A DNA stretch of 64,000 bases from Enterococcus pallens ATCC BAA-351 (lineage in GTDB: Bacteria > Bacillota > Bacilli > Lactobacillales > Enterococcaceae), in NCBI RefSeq assembly GCF_000407485.1, contig NZ_ASWD01000005.1, positions 124,001 to 188,000 on the forward strand, written 5' to 3'. Below, piece after piece: positions 63,805 to 64,000 of the stretch (the stretch's first letter is position 1; each line of letters begins with the position of its first letter). The notes beneath the pieces were generated by a model. That model had not been told where the DNA came from and ran no database searches. It saw only the letters and a list, made by a program, of their open reading frames with translations. A program made the position numbers and the translations under genes.

Positions 63805-64000
63805 TTAGAAACTCAATTCTGTTCGTTGGATCAAATCCTTTTGTAATGGTTTGCCAAGTTCAACGAAGTAGGCACTGTATCCGGCAACACGTACCAGCAT
63901 GTCTCTATAATCCTCCGGTTTCTTTTGCGCTGCTCGCATTGTCGCGGAGCTCATGATATTAAATTGAACATGCATCAGCTGCTTGACCATATAAGCATCC
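63805..64000 (-). CDS. Glycyl radical enzyme, C-terminal part (5' end outside window)
   Basis: The last 64 or 65 residues of a PFL-like glycyl radical enzyme. DMLVRVAGYSAYFVELG is the glycyl radical loop, the Gly being the radical-bearing residue, preceded by VQFNIMSSATMRAAQKKPEDYR. Endings of this type occur in choline lyase, isethionate lyase and dihydroxypropanesulfonate enzymes; the C-terminus does not distinguish them. Its activating radical-SAM enzyme is not in the window. First visible gene of a minus-strand operon of at least four genes. Confidence 0.9.
   Translation of the reverse strand, partial: DAYMVKQLMHVQFNIMSSATMRAAQKKPEDYRDMLVRVAGYSAYFVELGKPLQKDLIQRTELSF

Overview
The window looks like chromosomal DNA of a low-GC Gram-positive coccus, most likely an Enterococcus outside E. 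faecalis and E. faecium. The supporting evidence is a PBP5-type transpeptidase close to E. faecium PBP5 along its whole length, an ltaS-type sulfatase, a fused ergothioneine-type permease/binding protein, and Bacillus/Enterococcus-type housekeeping blocks (ylaN-ftsW-pyc-ylbC-ylbF-ylbG-rsmD-coaD-sepM and comEA-comEB-comEC-holA next to rpsT). The species assignment is inference. No tRNA, rRNA or CRISPR array was seen.

Layout. 1-9.5 kb: the 3' end of lipoteichoic acid synthase, a MerR-type regulator divergent from a small unknown gene with a 19-bp-spacer promoter, asparagine synthetase, two abutting unknown coiled-coil genes, a secreted DUF1002 protein and an alpha/beta hydrolase. 9.6-13.9 kb: a blaI-blaR1-pbp5 operon with a perfect 24-bp palindrome over its promoter, laid out like mecI-mecR1-mecA. 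13.9-23.8 kb: a decapitated response regulator, a LUD-domain protein, a guanylate-kinase paralogue, a coupled nuclease-like/Beta-family/GNAT operon, a disulfide oxidoreductase, an EgtU-like ABC importer and several small unknown genes.

24.05-28.29 kb is a compact integrative element bounded by perfect 66-bp direct repeats. It is inserted in the 3' end of a DUF59/SufT-like gene, whose coding end is regenerated at attR while its old terminator lies beyond attL. The cargo is two small unknown proteins, an FRG-domain protein, a candidate small RNA with a consensus promoter and terminator, and a tyrosine recombinase split over three frames.

28.5-59 kb is mostly core: YitT, YajQ, a DinG-like helicase, a metallo-hydrolase, a histidine phosphatase, UppP, a P1B-4 metal ATPase behind a PerR-like box, rpsT, holA, the com operon, CorA, the ylb/pyc/ftsW block, a DeoR-HAD operon, TypA and an inositol-phosphatase-family protein. 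59-64 kb holds an orphan winged-helix regulator and the distal part of a minus-strand operon: the C-terminus of a glycyl radical enzyme, a TauE/SafE exporter, an iron-type alcohol dehydrogenase and a DASS-family anion permease. This combination suggests anaerobic breakdown of a small organosulfonate.

The strongest candidates for something little described are the inducible-looking pbp5 operon, the FRG-carrying mini-element with its candidate RNA, and the glycyl-radical/TSUP operon.
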